This document shows, piece by piece, positions 44,130-54,120 of a DNA stretch of 64,000 nucleotides. The notes below the pieces were generated by a model. That model was not told the origin of the DNA and did not search any database. It saw nothing but the letters and a program-made list of their open reading frames with translations. This DNA comes from Euglena gracilis (taxonomy: Eukaryota; Euglenida; Euglenophyceae; Euglenales): contig CP154956.1 in the NCBI GenBank assembly GCA_039621445.1, positions 22,784,588 to 22,848,587 of the forward strand. The letters run 5' to 3'. How positions within the stretch are numbered: position 1 is the first letter of the stretch; each line of letters opens with the position of its first letter. The position numbers and the translations under genes are program-made.

Positions 44130-47100
44130 ATGCTGCCCGGTGGAATGGATTCAGGCGGAGGACCGCCTTACCACCCCACCACTCACCCTCAACCTGACCA
44201 GTATGCATACCGATACGGTACGCAGCCACCTGCACGGACTGCGGCTCAGGGAAACCCTGAAGCCAGCAGCAGTAGCAGGATGACCCAGATGCCCGCGGAA
44301 GCGCGGCCATCTCAGCCATCAGGCTCTCGTCGCCTCCCACCGTATGCGGGTGTGATGATCCACCGCACGGCGGAGACGATGAACCGGGTTATGCGTATGA
44401 GCGCAAACCCGGCACCAGACCAACTCACACAGGAATTGTGGGATGACCACTGCCGTAAAGTTTTGACCATCGCGAATACCCCTCCAGCCCTGTGGTGTAT
44501 GTGCGCCCAGGCGACGATGACCGGTCTGGTGTATTACACCGACCCGGACGCGTCGGGTTTCGCGGCAGACATTACCATGCGTGACCTGGGCGTGGAAGTC
44601 CCGCCACAGGTCGCCAGGCAGGTACCACCCGTTGGCACTTACACTGCACATTTTCGTGCTCACTCCCCCGGATTACCCGAGGAAGAGACGGTGGAAGCAC
44701 CTGTCCGGAGTGAACACCCACGTGTGAAAGAAAGTATTTTTCGATCCCCTGAGCGCATGCCCCGGCGGGATTATCCTGCGCAGGAGCCTGTGTCTCAGTA
44801 TACCGTCTCTGGGGATTATCCCCAGGAGGCGCCAAGCCCACAGGATCAGTATGTATATCCACCTCAACCCCACCCCCTGATACCTGACCCTATCCCACGA
44901 CGTCCTGCGGCGGGAAATCCTCCCCCGACGTCTGACTCTGCCCGAAGCGCTCGTCCGCGGGAAGCCGCGGCAGCGCCTCGTGCGGCACCAGTTCCCCCGG
45001 CACGGGATGAACCCGTTAACCCGTGGACTGGTCGGCCGTTCGAGACTGAGGAGGACCGTCAACAGTATGAATATGCTGTGACGATCCAACGACAAATCGC
45101 ACGTCGCCCCCCTGTTTCCGCTGGCCAGGGATACCCTGCCCGGGCGGAAATGACACGGGAAGAGCGCCAGCAGTATGATGCTGCTGTGTCGGCTCTCACA
45201 GGAGTCCCAGCTCCATCACGGTTAAGTCAACCAGCGCGACAGCGGGACGTGGCTGTGGCGGAAGCGCCACCAGCACGACCCACAAGCTCTGCCGCCGGCA
45301 AACGTGACCGCGGCCCGGAAAATCTGACGCCGCAGCCACAACGCCGCTCGCCGAGGTCGGAAAATCCGCCCGCGGCGATGCGCGTCGACGCTGAGGAGGA
45401 AGCTCCGCCAGCGCCCGACGTGACGGCAGAACGGGCACGTCGGGAAACCCGACCATCCCCAGTCGCACCGGTTTACTCGAATCGTGGTGATGCTGAGCAG
45501 GAATTTGCTCGAACACCAAGCACGGAATCCGTGACTTATCCTGTGTATACAGAAGAAGACCCAGAATACTGGGAATATTGGGACCCATATCGGGCGACGA
45601 TAGAATGGCTGTCCAACACGAAGGGCAAGGGTAAAGGAAAAGGCAAGGGTAAGGGTAAAGGTAAAGGCCAGGAGAAAGGTGGGAAAGCCCCATCTGGGAA
45701 AGGCGGAAAACCCGCTGGACCACCTCCAGGCAAAGGCGGAAAATCTGCCGGACCCCCAGCAGGAAAAGGCGGAAAAGCCGCCGAACCTTCGAAAACGAAG
45801 GATTACGACGCTGACCAGCTGTTCGATTACTTGGATGAAATCTGGCCGAAAATCGACCAGGATCTCGAAAAGTACACGCGTGCTGGCAACGTGATCCACC
45901 GACCACCGGAAGCGGTGCTCGCAGTGGTGCAGGATCGTATGCACGATCACTGCAAACGATTCATCTACAGTACCGAACTTCATCCGTTTGAGGGATACCC
46001 TCATTCGGATGAAATGGTCCTGGACCAGATGTCTGGTTTCTGGGAACTCTGGTTCTGGTTGGGATATCCCTGCCAGAACTTTGGCATTTTCACCGACCGA
46101 AACGGGTCTGACATACATCGATTGTTTGAACACATGTGAAGACGATGAAACATTCGTAGCACAGTTGAAGGAAATCTTCAACCACATGTATTCCGTCAGC
46201 GCACTGGGAATCCAGTGGAAATATTACCCCCTGCCGGAGAAACTCCAGGCGCAGGCTGCGGTAATGTTCACAAACAACCTCCAAGTATTCTTGGACAGCA
46301 TGTATGGCATGCTGTTCAAGGTACTGGACGTGGACCTCGCCTACCCTCAACGATACAAACTGGAATGCCGGTTTTGCAAGGAAGTCCACATTGTTGACTT
46401 CTGGGGTTTCGGGGAGCGCGGAAAACCGCCTCCGACTGCCGAGAATGCCGGCAGCCCACCGACCAGGAGATTCCTCCTGCATCAGTGCCGGAAACCCCAG
46501 ATCGGAACGCAAGACCGGAAGGTGCTGAAACAGCACCGGCAGAAAATATTTCTGCTCCAACAATACTGGCACAGGGCGTGGATTACCTACGTCCTGGAAG
46601 TATATATATACTTCCTGGAACAGATGACCACCGATGTGGATATCCACAGGAAGTGGATACCTCGGGGATACACCGAGGTAGATGCCAGACCGTATGATCC
46701 AGACCGACGCAGGATAAACCTGCGGCCGGACTGGACGGGGGCAGAAATCGGCCTCCGGGAACACCTGCAGACCCAGTTCGGGGAAATCCTGGACTGGCAG
46801 GAGTTCGAAGTGTTCTTCGCTCCCCGCGAGCTGAGCCAACCCCGCTACGCAGTACCACTGCCAGCTTTCCTGGAAGAAACGGGAGAGTATGGTATGGGTG
46901 AGGCCCGTCGATCGCAGTGGGAAGACCTCTGCCTGATCAACGAGGATGAGCCTCAACCTCCACCCGGAAGCTGGGTGCGAGCGTCGTGGCCACCTCCATA
47001 CCCCAACTCTGACAGGAGTGAAAGTATTAGCTTTTTCCGCCTGTCAAATGCTCAAGGGTGCTACAGAAGCAGGGAAGACCCGCGTTCTGCAGCCCAACTA

Positions 47101-49567
47101 CACACAGAGGAGTCCCCTCCGGAAGCGGAGGAGACAGGAGAAGCGGTCCCAATGGCCGAGGATGAACCTCAGCCTGCGGAACCCCCGGCACGGGAAACCC
47201 GTAGCCCGTCGGTCGTGATGCTGGACACTGTGGCGGAAACCGCCCAGCGCCCGGGATCACCGACAGGTGAAATGACGCCTATCCCACTGTCACCATCCTC
47301 ACTGGGTACGCCAGGTGGACCGACCCCTCCGCGGAAAAACCCGCCGGAGACAGTAACCCCTACGCCTGAGGTATTACGCCTCAAGCTTCCTGTCCCCGGG
47401 GAAATCCCGACGACAGAGGAGCCAGTGGAGGAGCCCACTTCAGGGGAAGGACCTGAACGGCGCCCCTCACTGGGCGGACGTGTACTCGGTGGTTTGCGAT
47501 CACTGATCGCAGTTGTCACCCCACGTGGCACTGCGGCTAGTTCTTCCACTGCTGTGGCGGAAACGGCCCAGCCAGCGGATGAAACAACTGAAGCTGCAGC
47601 CATGGAGGAGGATGAACCTCCCCCAATGGCTGCGCCACCGCCGGTGTCGGAAACGACACGGACGGAGGGCGAACCAACGACAACGTCAGTGGTGACAACG
47701 CTACCCGTGCCAGTGCAGGATGAACCTACATTAGCACCGGTAGCGGGATCAGAGGCACGGGATGAGCCCGTACCTCCACACCGCGGTCACTGCACCGACG
47801 CGTGCGGGCACACGGACACCGGCACCTGAAAAACAGGCTGCACGGACATCCATGCCCCCACCACAGACTCCGCCAACGCGAAGTGCAGCGGCGACGCCCA
47901 CACCATCTTCCACGGCTGCTCCTGGGAAACCCACGAGCGCAGCGAAAGAACGCGTAGGGCGACCCTCAGCTCGGGAAACCCCTGCTGAAGGTCAACGACG
48001 CTCGGTGTCGGGGAAAAGACCCCCGGCCCAGCCGTCACCACGCACCTGGTCAAGCAAGCGTGACGCCGAACGGCGACCCTCGGATGCTCCGGAAAGCGGA
48101 AGTCCGAAGGCCCCGGCCAAATCAAAACCCGGTGCCGCGCCTTGCAAACCCTCACCTAAGACAGGTGATCAGCCCCCACCGAAAGGCGGTGGTGGTGCTG
48201 GAGGCCAGGGTGCATCTTCTTCTCGAGGATCAGCTTCGGGAGGAGGATTCACACAGGTCACATCATCCGGCTATGGGAAAACCTCACAGCCGAAACCACC
48301 TACGAAGGGGCAGGGAAAATCCCGCGCCTCTACGACTACGACACCTTCGGAAGGCGAAGTTGTCATCGACTGGAATGCGATGACTCAGGATGATCCTGAG
48401 ACTCATGACCTGAAAAACAGGTACATGATGATCGAACATAAGCTGCGAACAGACCAATGCCTCAATCGGTGGATTGAACCACTGTTCTGTCAAGGACGGA
48501 AATGGTCCTTTGACCAGAATGTCACCTGGAATTATTACAATTCCAGATCACCACGTGTTTTGGCCCAATACTTTGGCGAGGAATTCCTCGTCGACAGAAC
48601 ATCGGAAAACCGATTTGTGTGGCTCTGCACTGTTTGCCACAGGATGTACAACAGTGCCCCTGACTTGGGATTACCCCTCGTCCATGTGTGCAACCCTGTG
48701 GAGCGGAAATCGTTCCACAAGGATATGTACATACCCAACTGTGCCGCCTTGGTATGCGCCAAGTGCGTGGACAGTTGGACCCACAAGCACAATTTTAGCT
48801 ACACGGACCGAGATGGTACGAATGTACCAGTACTCTGCGTCAACTGCCTGCGAGGTACCTTCTGGCACACTGCGGAAGGCGCAGTTCGCACAATCGTGCC
48901 GAGTGCCGAGAAGCCACTGGAGGAATACTCCACCTTGAACAAAAAGTTCAAGGACTTCTTCAAATATGCCAACCTCAAGCTCGACGACTACCGCCACACG
49001 GGAATGGCCCGTGGGTGGCAGATCGACAGTGGGGCGATACGCCTCGCTGCTGAGGAAGCAGGGGTAAGATTACCTTACCTCTGGGAGACAGCGGACAGGG
49101 AAAAGATACTTTTCCGCCTGTTCACAACCCAGGACCGAAACGGTCGCTGGTGCCTACCACAATGGCCACCCGAAAAACACGGGATGACCTGGAAGGAATG
49201 GCTAGGGGCCGTATTACGACCCCATACAGTCCGGGCGGAATGCGCCTATCACGTTCCCATCGACTTCCACCCGGGGAATGCCCCGCAGGTGTCAGCCAAT
49301 CACCCTCGGAGAAACTACTTCATCTGGCCAGCGACTTTGCCCAGGAAATTCTGGGAGAAGCTGCAGTGGTTTCTCGCGGAAAGAGCGAGTGCCACCAAGC
49401 AGACAGTACCCGAAGGATGGGTTCGGGACTGGATCGCACCTGATTTCGACTACGACTCGCCAGAAACCTGGCTTGTCGACAGGCCACAGCCACCACAATT
49501 CCAGATGGTCCTTGTGGAAGATCCCTTGGACTCCCGCCATGACTATTGGCGGCTGGAGCGGATGTAA
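44130..49567 (+). pseudogene. ORF3, copy C: giant env-position gene of unknown function (about 1,812 codons, two frame changes)
   Basis: Not recognised as any known family. Frame 1 (44130 to about 46125): MLPG start shared with copy D, N-terminal block PPYAGVMIHRTAETMNRVMR through TMRDLGVEVPP, Pro/Arg-rich disorder, PEYWEYWDPY, a KGKGKGKGKG tract (about 45620-45670), and FWELWFWLGYPCQNFGIF. Frame 2 (to about 47790): LECRFCKEVHIVDFWGFGE and a basic/aromatic region, then Pro/Glu/Thr-rich linker. Frame 3 (to TAA 49565-49567): disordered linker, NRWIEPLF, a Cys cluster (WLCTVCH, HVC, LVCAKC, LCVNCLRGTFW, 48618-48866) that probably binds zinc, and a Trp/Pro-rich C-terminus. No signal peptide or convincing membrane helix, so a classical envelope protein is unlikely. 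The frame breaks occur at different places in copies A and C, so they are mutations. Confidence 0.8.
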
Positions 49568-50436
49568 TGCCGAAACGGCATTACCAAGCCCATGTAAGGT
49601 AAGCGCCTTCATGGAGCTCATACACTATATATATACACTGGAAGCGGAAATCGCTAAACAGCCCTGGGATGAACCTGGGTCTGTGTCCCTCAGCGCTCTG
49701 GATGGAAGCATCCAAGAGCCCCCCCCCCCTGCCAACCCATTATACCAGTGACCATGCGGACGGAAACCGTCTGCGGGAGGTAATCGCCTCTTATTGCGTC
49801 GTGAAGGAGCTACTGCTGTGAAGACCTTGGCAGCCGGGAAACCTGGCAAGCCGCTAAGTGACGCACAGCACACAGCGCGCACGCCGTAATAATAGGCCAA
49901 CTTGTCACTTTTCGGCCCTAAGGCCCTTAAGGCTGCCAGACAGCAAAAATTCTGTTCTGGCCTAAGCCAGCCCCCCTCTCCTCCCTACTTTCCCCCCACC
50001 CCCGCAAAGCTGTCGCCGGCAGTCGGTTTTGTAAGTAGGCTTTTGTTTCCTAGTGCGGATATGACCGCCTAGGAGCCTTATCCGGGTATGACCAGGATAA
50101 GAGCCTGCCCCCCCCCTTCCACACCTCTCCCTTGGGTTTTCAGCGAATCGCTTGACCAACCCCGCGTGCCTTTGGCACACCCAAACTGGGTGGATGGGAC
50201 ACTTTGTCAGGAAACCTGCCAAGCCCCGTTTCCCACAGTGGGCTTTTTCACACCCCACCTAAGCCGAAACGGCTAATAGGTAACCGCGAAACGCGGCTAA
50301 CCTTTTGCGCGTTTTTGGGCTTTGGGTGGATGCCACTGTGCGGAAAGGAGAGACACCGAATGGAGAAGTGAACCCCACCTGGGGCAGCGTCAGATATCCT
50401 GACTGGACTGGGAAACCCTGGTCCATGAAGGAAATC
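49568..50436 (+). other. Non-coding 3' region of copy C
   Basis: About 870 bp between ORF3 and the polypurine tract with no credible gene. Rich in tiny hairpins such as TGCCGAAACGGCA, GACGGAAACCGTC, AGCCGAAACGGCT and CCGCGAAACGCGG. Confidence 0.75.
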
Positions 50437-50458
50437 GGGCGTAGCCCTGGGAGGGGGA
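50437..50458 (+). promoter_or_regulatory. Polypurine tract with adjoining hairpin, copy C
   Basis: GGGAGGGGGA at 50449-50458 abuts the 3' LTR. A perfect hairpin GGGC-GTA-GCCC (50437-50447) sits one base upstream. Confidence 0.85.
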
Positions 50459-50887
50459 TGTGTACCAGGCACGTCCCAGCTCTGTAGGATATCTGCAGAG
50501 TGGGTTCTGTGACGGTCGCACCACTGTGGAAACCCACAGCTGGTAAGATCGTGGCAGACCCTTCTGGGATCTGCCCCTGGACACGTCAGCACTTTTCTCT
50601 CCTTCCCCCACAGGTGGTATTCTTTACTCTCACAATCTCCAAGTTTCACCATTGGTTTTGTCAGAGGGAAAAACCCTCAGAACAATCAACTTTGATCTCA
50701 GAAGAAAACTTCTGAATCTTTGCTTTGTGCTTTGCTTCTTGGGGAATTGGGAAGAAAAGGGGAAAACCACTTTTCGTTACTCCAAAGACTTTTCCCAACC
50801 ATAAGTAGGCTGCGCACCAAGGCGAAAGCGAAAGGCTTTTACAGAAAGTTCCAAAAAGAGGAAAAGGGAAAGCTTTGGACGTACACT
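50459..50887 (+). repeat. 3' LTR, copy C (429 bp)
   Basis: Same length as 32493-32921, with scattered substitutions; repeats the candidate 71-bp intron (50543-50613). Confidence 0.95.
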
Positions 50888-50892
50888 ATCAT
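50888..50892. repeat. Target-site duplication ATCAT, right of copy C
   Basis: Partner of 32488-32492; ORF3 of copy B resumes with CCCTTGAAG, as in copy A from 8149. Confidence 0.9.
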
Positions 50893-53521
50893 CCCTTGAA
50901 GCACTGAAGGCAACGTTCGACAATATCCTTTTAAAAAATCGGACCACAAGGCATACAATGGGAAGTATTCCCACTTTCAAAAGATACACAATTGGCGACA
51001 CACAAAATGTTCTGCTACAATACCAAATTTTCTTCAACGAACACTACGGCCCCCACTTCCAAGTGGTCGGAATCGACCTGACATACCCATAAAAATTCGT
51101 CGTTTGGTGCACCCACCGCCTGCACAAGTTCCCGGTGGACTTCTGGGGCTTTGGTGTGCGCGGTCGGACAACAGACCGCCCAAACGCACAACGGGCGCAG
51201 CCCCACCAACGGGAATAGGCGGAGGCCCAACAGCAACGAAGATTACTTGGAAACATCTGCCACAGTCCCTTCGAAGTTAGGGAAGTCGGATATGCCAGAC
51301 GAAACCACCGAAAAATGCTTCTGCAAATGCAGGCGTTCCAATGGAGAGCATTGGTGTCCTATGCTCTGGGAATCTACAATTTATTCAACGCAAAACAACA
51401 ACTCCAACTCCCACAAGAATACCTCCCTCTTCGACCTGAATGTGACGAAGACAGAAACCGGAAGTACATCAAAAGCCTGTTTGGCGAAACCGTGCGAAGA
51501 GAGGACTTTGCCCCATTTTTCAGGGGCAAACGTACAAATAACGATGGGTTGGCCATCCCAATACTGGACTGGCTTCCTCGCGGATCGGGAGGAAACAAGT
51601 TTGTCGGATGGCAAAACTTCAGTCTGCGAGCACGTTAAATCTCGCTGAACTAAACCGTCGGAATTCCGACGCAGCACAGTCTGCGGTGGAACAACCTCCA
51701 ACGGCTGCATCATCTACAACGTCAACAGCCAAAGCAGCAGCGAAGCCTGTAACCAAACGTTCGGAAGAACGTTTGCCACAACCTCCACCTACACGTACCA
51801 TGTTTGTGGAACACACTCCGGTACACTCTTCAGACAGTTCGTCCGTTTCCTCTTCTGGGTCATCCAGCGATGAGGAAGTGGAAGAAGGGACAGACAATGA
51901 ACACAGTACACGCTCCGTCTCCTCCGCATCTGTGGAGTCTGAACCCGAAGATACCGGCGTACAACATGCTCTAAGGGCCGAAGTGCCAGCTACAGCTCCC
52001 GCTCAAACACGACCACAAACACACTGCCAGACGCTAATTCCTGACGCGCCTGCAGAATTTACAATGGCCGAAGTGCCTGCAGACTCCACATCGGCCGCAG
52101 CGCCTTCGGCAGACGTGGTTCCACCTACTCCTGCACATGCGGAAGCTGGACAGGAAGCAACTGATGCTGATATAATCGCATTTCGCGAACTGATCACAAG
52201 GCAACAACGGGAAGGTATCGAAAGATACCAAGACCCCGACGGCTTTATACTCATACCAGCACAAGTTGGACGCGATGCCGAACGCGTCCTCGGAAGCGTC
52301 CGAAGTGGCGTAGCCTCGATGGTTGCAATGGTGCGATCGCGGTCGTCCTCTTCAACGCGAAGACCCCGTGACACGGGACTTGGCGAAAAACCCACACAAG
52401 AAGCTACGGCTTCCACCACAGCACTGGCAGCAGACGCGGCCAGTCCAAACACCCGAAGTGGTAACAATCACGGAATCGACTACAGTCGAAACAACACCAC
52501 CACATGACACAACACCAGTAGTGGTACACACACCTGAACAGGTGGTACCGACGGATCCTGCCGTACCACCTACGACCACACAAACGGTCAAACCTGCTCC
52601 AAAGTCTCCTGCAGAACGCCCCCTGCCGCCACAGCGGAAAGAAGAAGGCAGTAAGCCTAAGGCTAAACCACAGCCTGCAGAACCGTGCAAACCTGCTGAA
52701 CGACACACCGAGCCAAACCACCTCCACCTGGGAGTGGTAGCAAATCAGGAAAGCGAGCGAAGACCCCAGCTGCTACCACACCAGCACCAACATATACCGA
52801 AGTGGCCGGGAAAAACCGGGTCACTTCTACCCTCCGAAGTAGAACTCGAAAAGAGACAACGTCTGATACTTCGCAAGAGGAAAACATGCCAGTTGACGAT
52901 AATGCCACCCTTTGGCAAGAGGACATTATCTCCAACCTGCCGAGCGTCGAAGAACGCATTGCCACGATACAATCAGACCGCGACGGCAGAATTTTGTTCA
53001 ACAAGTGGATTGAACCACTCTTCTTCAATGACCAGAAGCATAACTACTATGCTCGCAACATCTGGCGATTCGACAATGCCAGATCACGAAGACTGTTTGC
53101 CCAATACCTTGGGGAAACATTCCTGTTTGACTATAGGCCGAATGGTCAAACAACGTGGCTCTGTACTGTTTGTCACAACATTCGTAACAGCATGCCGGCT
53201 GTGCATGTCTGTTATGCCGACAACAACGGAAAATTTATCACCACAATGAATTCGTTCCAAATACAGCCGCTTTTATTTGCGGTGATTGCATCCTTGCCTG
53301 GAGAAAACTGAACAACTTCCGGTGGTCGGAAGAGGACAGAGACCATGACGTACCAGTTTTCTGTGTCAACTGCCTACGGGCAGACATACAGTTGCCCGCA
53401 GATGGCGGAAATCTCAATATCGTACCCGGAAGCGAGGACGTTCTGGAATATTTCCTGAATTTCTACAAAGCAAAGCGACAAATGTACCAACACAAAAGCT
53501 TCAAGAAAGCTGAGGCTTTTG
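50893..53521 (+). pseudogene. ORF3 remnant, copy B, part 3
   Basis: Continues from 32487 and parallels copy A from 8149 to about 10777. Blocks: FNEHYGPHFQVVGIDLTYP and FPVDFWGFG (51030-51150), the basic region RPECDEDRNRKYIKSLF (about 51435-51485), the Pro/Thr/Glu-rich linker (51650-52860), EDIISNLPSVEERIATIQSD, NKWIEPLFFND and the Cys cluster WLCTVCHN (53150-53210) and VFCVNCLRAD (53358-53390). Stops and frame changes near 51090, 51640, 52470 and 53230-53310 break it. It is cut at 53521 by copy D; the remaining C-terminal part would lie beyond the window. Confidence 0.8.
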
Positions 53522-53836
53522 TGTGTACCAGGCGTATGCTTCTGTCCCCTTCCGTTGAGGAAGTTAGGATGGAAGCAGATCCTATTAGGATTTCCTAATG
53601 GGTGCCCCTTCTCTCTCCACAGGTGGTATTCTTATTCTGTTTGTCTTTCCTTTTCTCCCGACCGGACTTGGTTATCCAGTCCGTCATCCCTGCATTGCTC
53701 CGTGCTTTGCTTCTTGGGAAGTGGGAAAAGGGTTTTTACTGTTACTCTGATATTCAGTTCCCAAGTAGGTGCGCCACGGCGAAAGCGAAGGCTTTTTGGG
53801 AATTGGGAAAGGGGAATTGGGAATCAGACGTACACT
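53522..53836 (+). repeat. 5' LTR, copy D (315 bp)
   Basis: Starts TGTGTACCAGGC and ends GACGTACACT like copy C, and keeps the acceptor-like CTCTCTCCACAGGTGGTATTC (AG 53621-53622) and the GTGCTTTGCTTCTTGGG and GGCGAAAGCGAA blocks, but is 114 bp shorter and diverged between blocks, marking a distinct subfamily. Confidence 0.85.
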
Positions 53837-53860
53837 TGGTAGCAGATTAGGTCACGATCC
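53837..53860 (+). promoter_or_regulatory. Primer binding site, copy D (first copy)
   Basis: TGGTAGCAGATTAGG follows the LTR; first ten bases complement an initiator-Met tRNA 3' end. Confidence 0.75.
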
Positions 53861-53906
53861 TACACATACAGCCCATACAGAAAGAAACGCTGTCAAGTAT
53901 TACACT

Positions 53907-53928
53907 TGGTAGCAGATTGGTTCGATCC
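53907..53928 (+). promoter_or_regulatory. Second primer-site-like copy, copy D
   Basis: ACACT plus TGGTAGCAGATTGG recurs 70 bp downstream and continues into TTCGATCC, the complement of a tRNA T-arm. It resembles initiator-Met tRNA over a longer stretch than the first copy. The rest of the leader to 54120 is non-coding. Confidence 0.55.
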
Positions 53929-54120
53929 TACGCTGACTGGCAGCGGAGAGCCCCTGCACCGTTATTACACGGTCGCAGCGTCAGCTCCCGGCTTCTAGTC
54001 AACGTCTAAGCAGACGAGCAGGCTCCGGAAGGTTCTGTACGGTATTACCCGTTACAGCCCCTCTGGTGCCAGCACAACTGCTTAGTTTTGTGTGTTTTTG
54101 CTGTTTTTGTCATCAGAAAG

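Larger units (their letters stand above)
32493..50887 (+). mobile_element. Family-1 giant Ty3/gypsy chromodomain element, copy C (complete structure, about 16.8 kb without its nested insert)
   Basis: LTR pair of 429 bp, initiator-Met primer site, gag, UAG, pol, acceptor-like site, ORF3, polypurine tract, flanked by ATCAT. Length is 18,395 bp including a nested 1.6-kb element with its duplication. The LTRs differ at roughly nine to twelve positions, so it is older than the family-2 insertion. Inactivating changes: insertion in gag, a gag frameshift between about 37200 and 37370, a 1-nt loss near 41675 and a 2-nt loss near 42250 in pol, and two frame changes in ORF3 (about 46115-46140 and 47790-47830). 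Confidence 0.93.
11503..53521 (+). mobile_element. Family-1 retrotransposon copy B, split by three later insertions
   Basis: Starts mid-gag and reads gag (11503-14818), shortened pol (14819-17177), spacer, then ORF3 in three pieces: 17546-18428, 30843-32487 and 50893-53521. The gaps are filled by the family-2 element (18429-30838), family-1 copy C (32493-50887) and copy D (53522 onward). Removing each insertion and one target duplication restores collinearity with copy A. It shares the zinc-knuckle-to-RT deletion with A but keeps integrase in the normal orientation. No LTR of B is seen. Coding frames are broken throughout. Confidence 0.85.

Noticed and set aside
45222-46956. Minus-strand open frames of 288 and 321 codons over ORF3 of copy C
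   Set aside because: Shadows of a GC-rich plus-strand gene; not kept open in copies A and B.
46100-47830. Programmed frameshifting within ORF3
   Set aside because: Frame breaks fall at different places in A and C (for example A changes frame after the block where C already has), so they look like independent mutations. No shared slippery site was seen.
44130-49567. ORF3 as a classical envelope gene
   Set aside because: No signal peptide, fusion peptide or convincing membrane anchor; only its position is env-like.
49620-49640. TATATATA as a promoter TATA box
   Set aside because: It lies in the 3' untranslated part of copy C, outside the LTR; similar runs at 46602 and 61407 are inside coding sequence.
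53907-53928. A tRNA gene
   Set aside because: The T-arm-like sequence is the complement of a tRNA 3' part only, with no anticodon or D arm; it fits a primer binding site copy.
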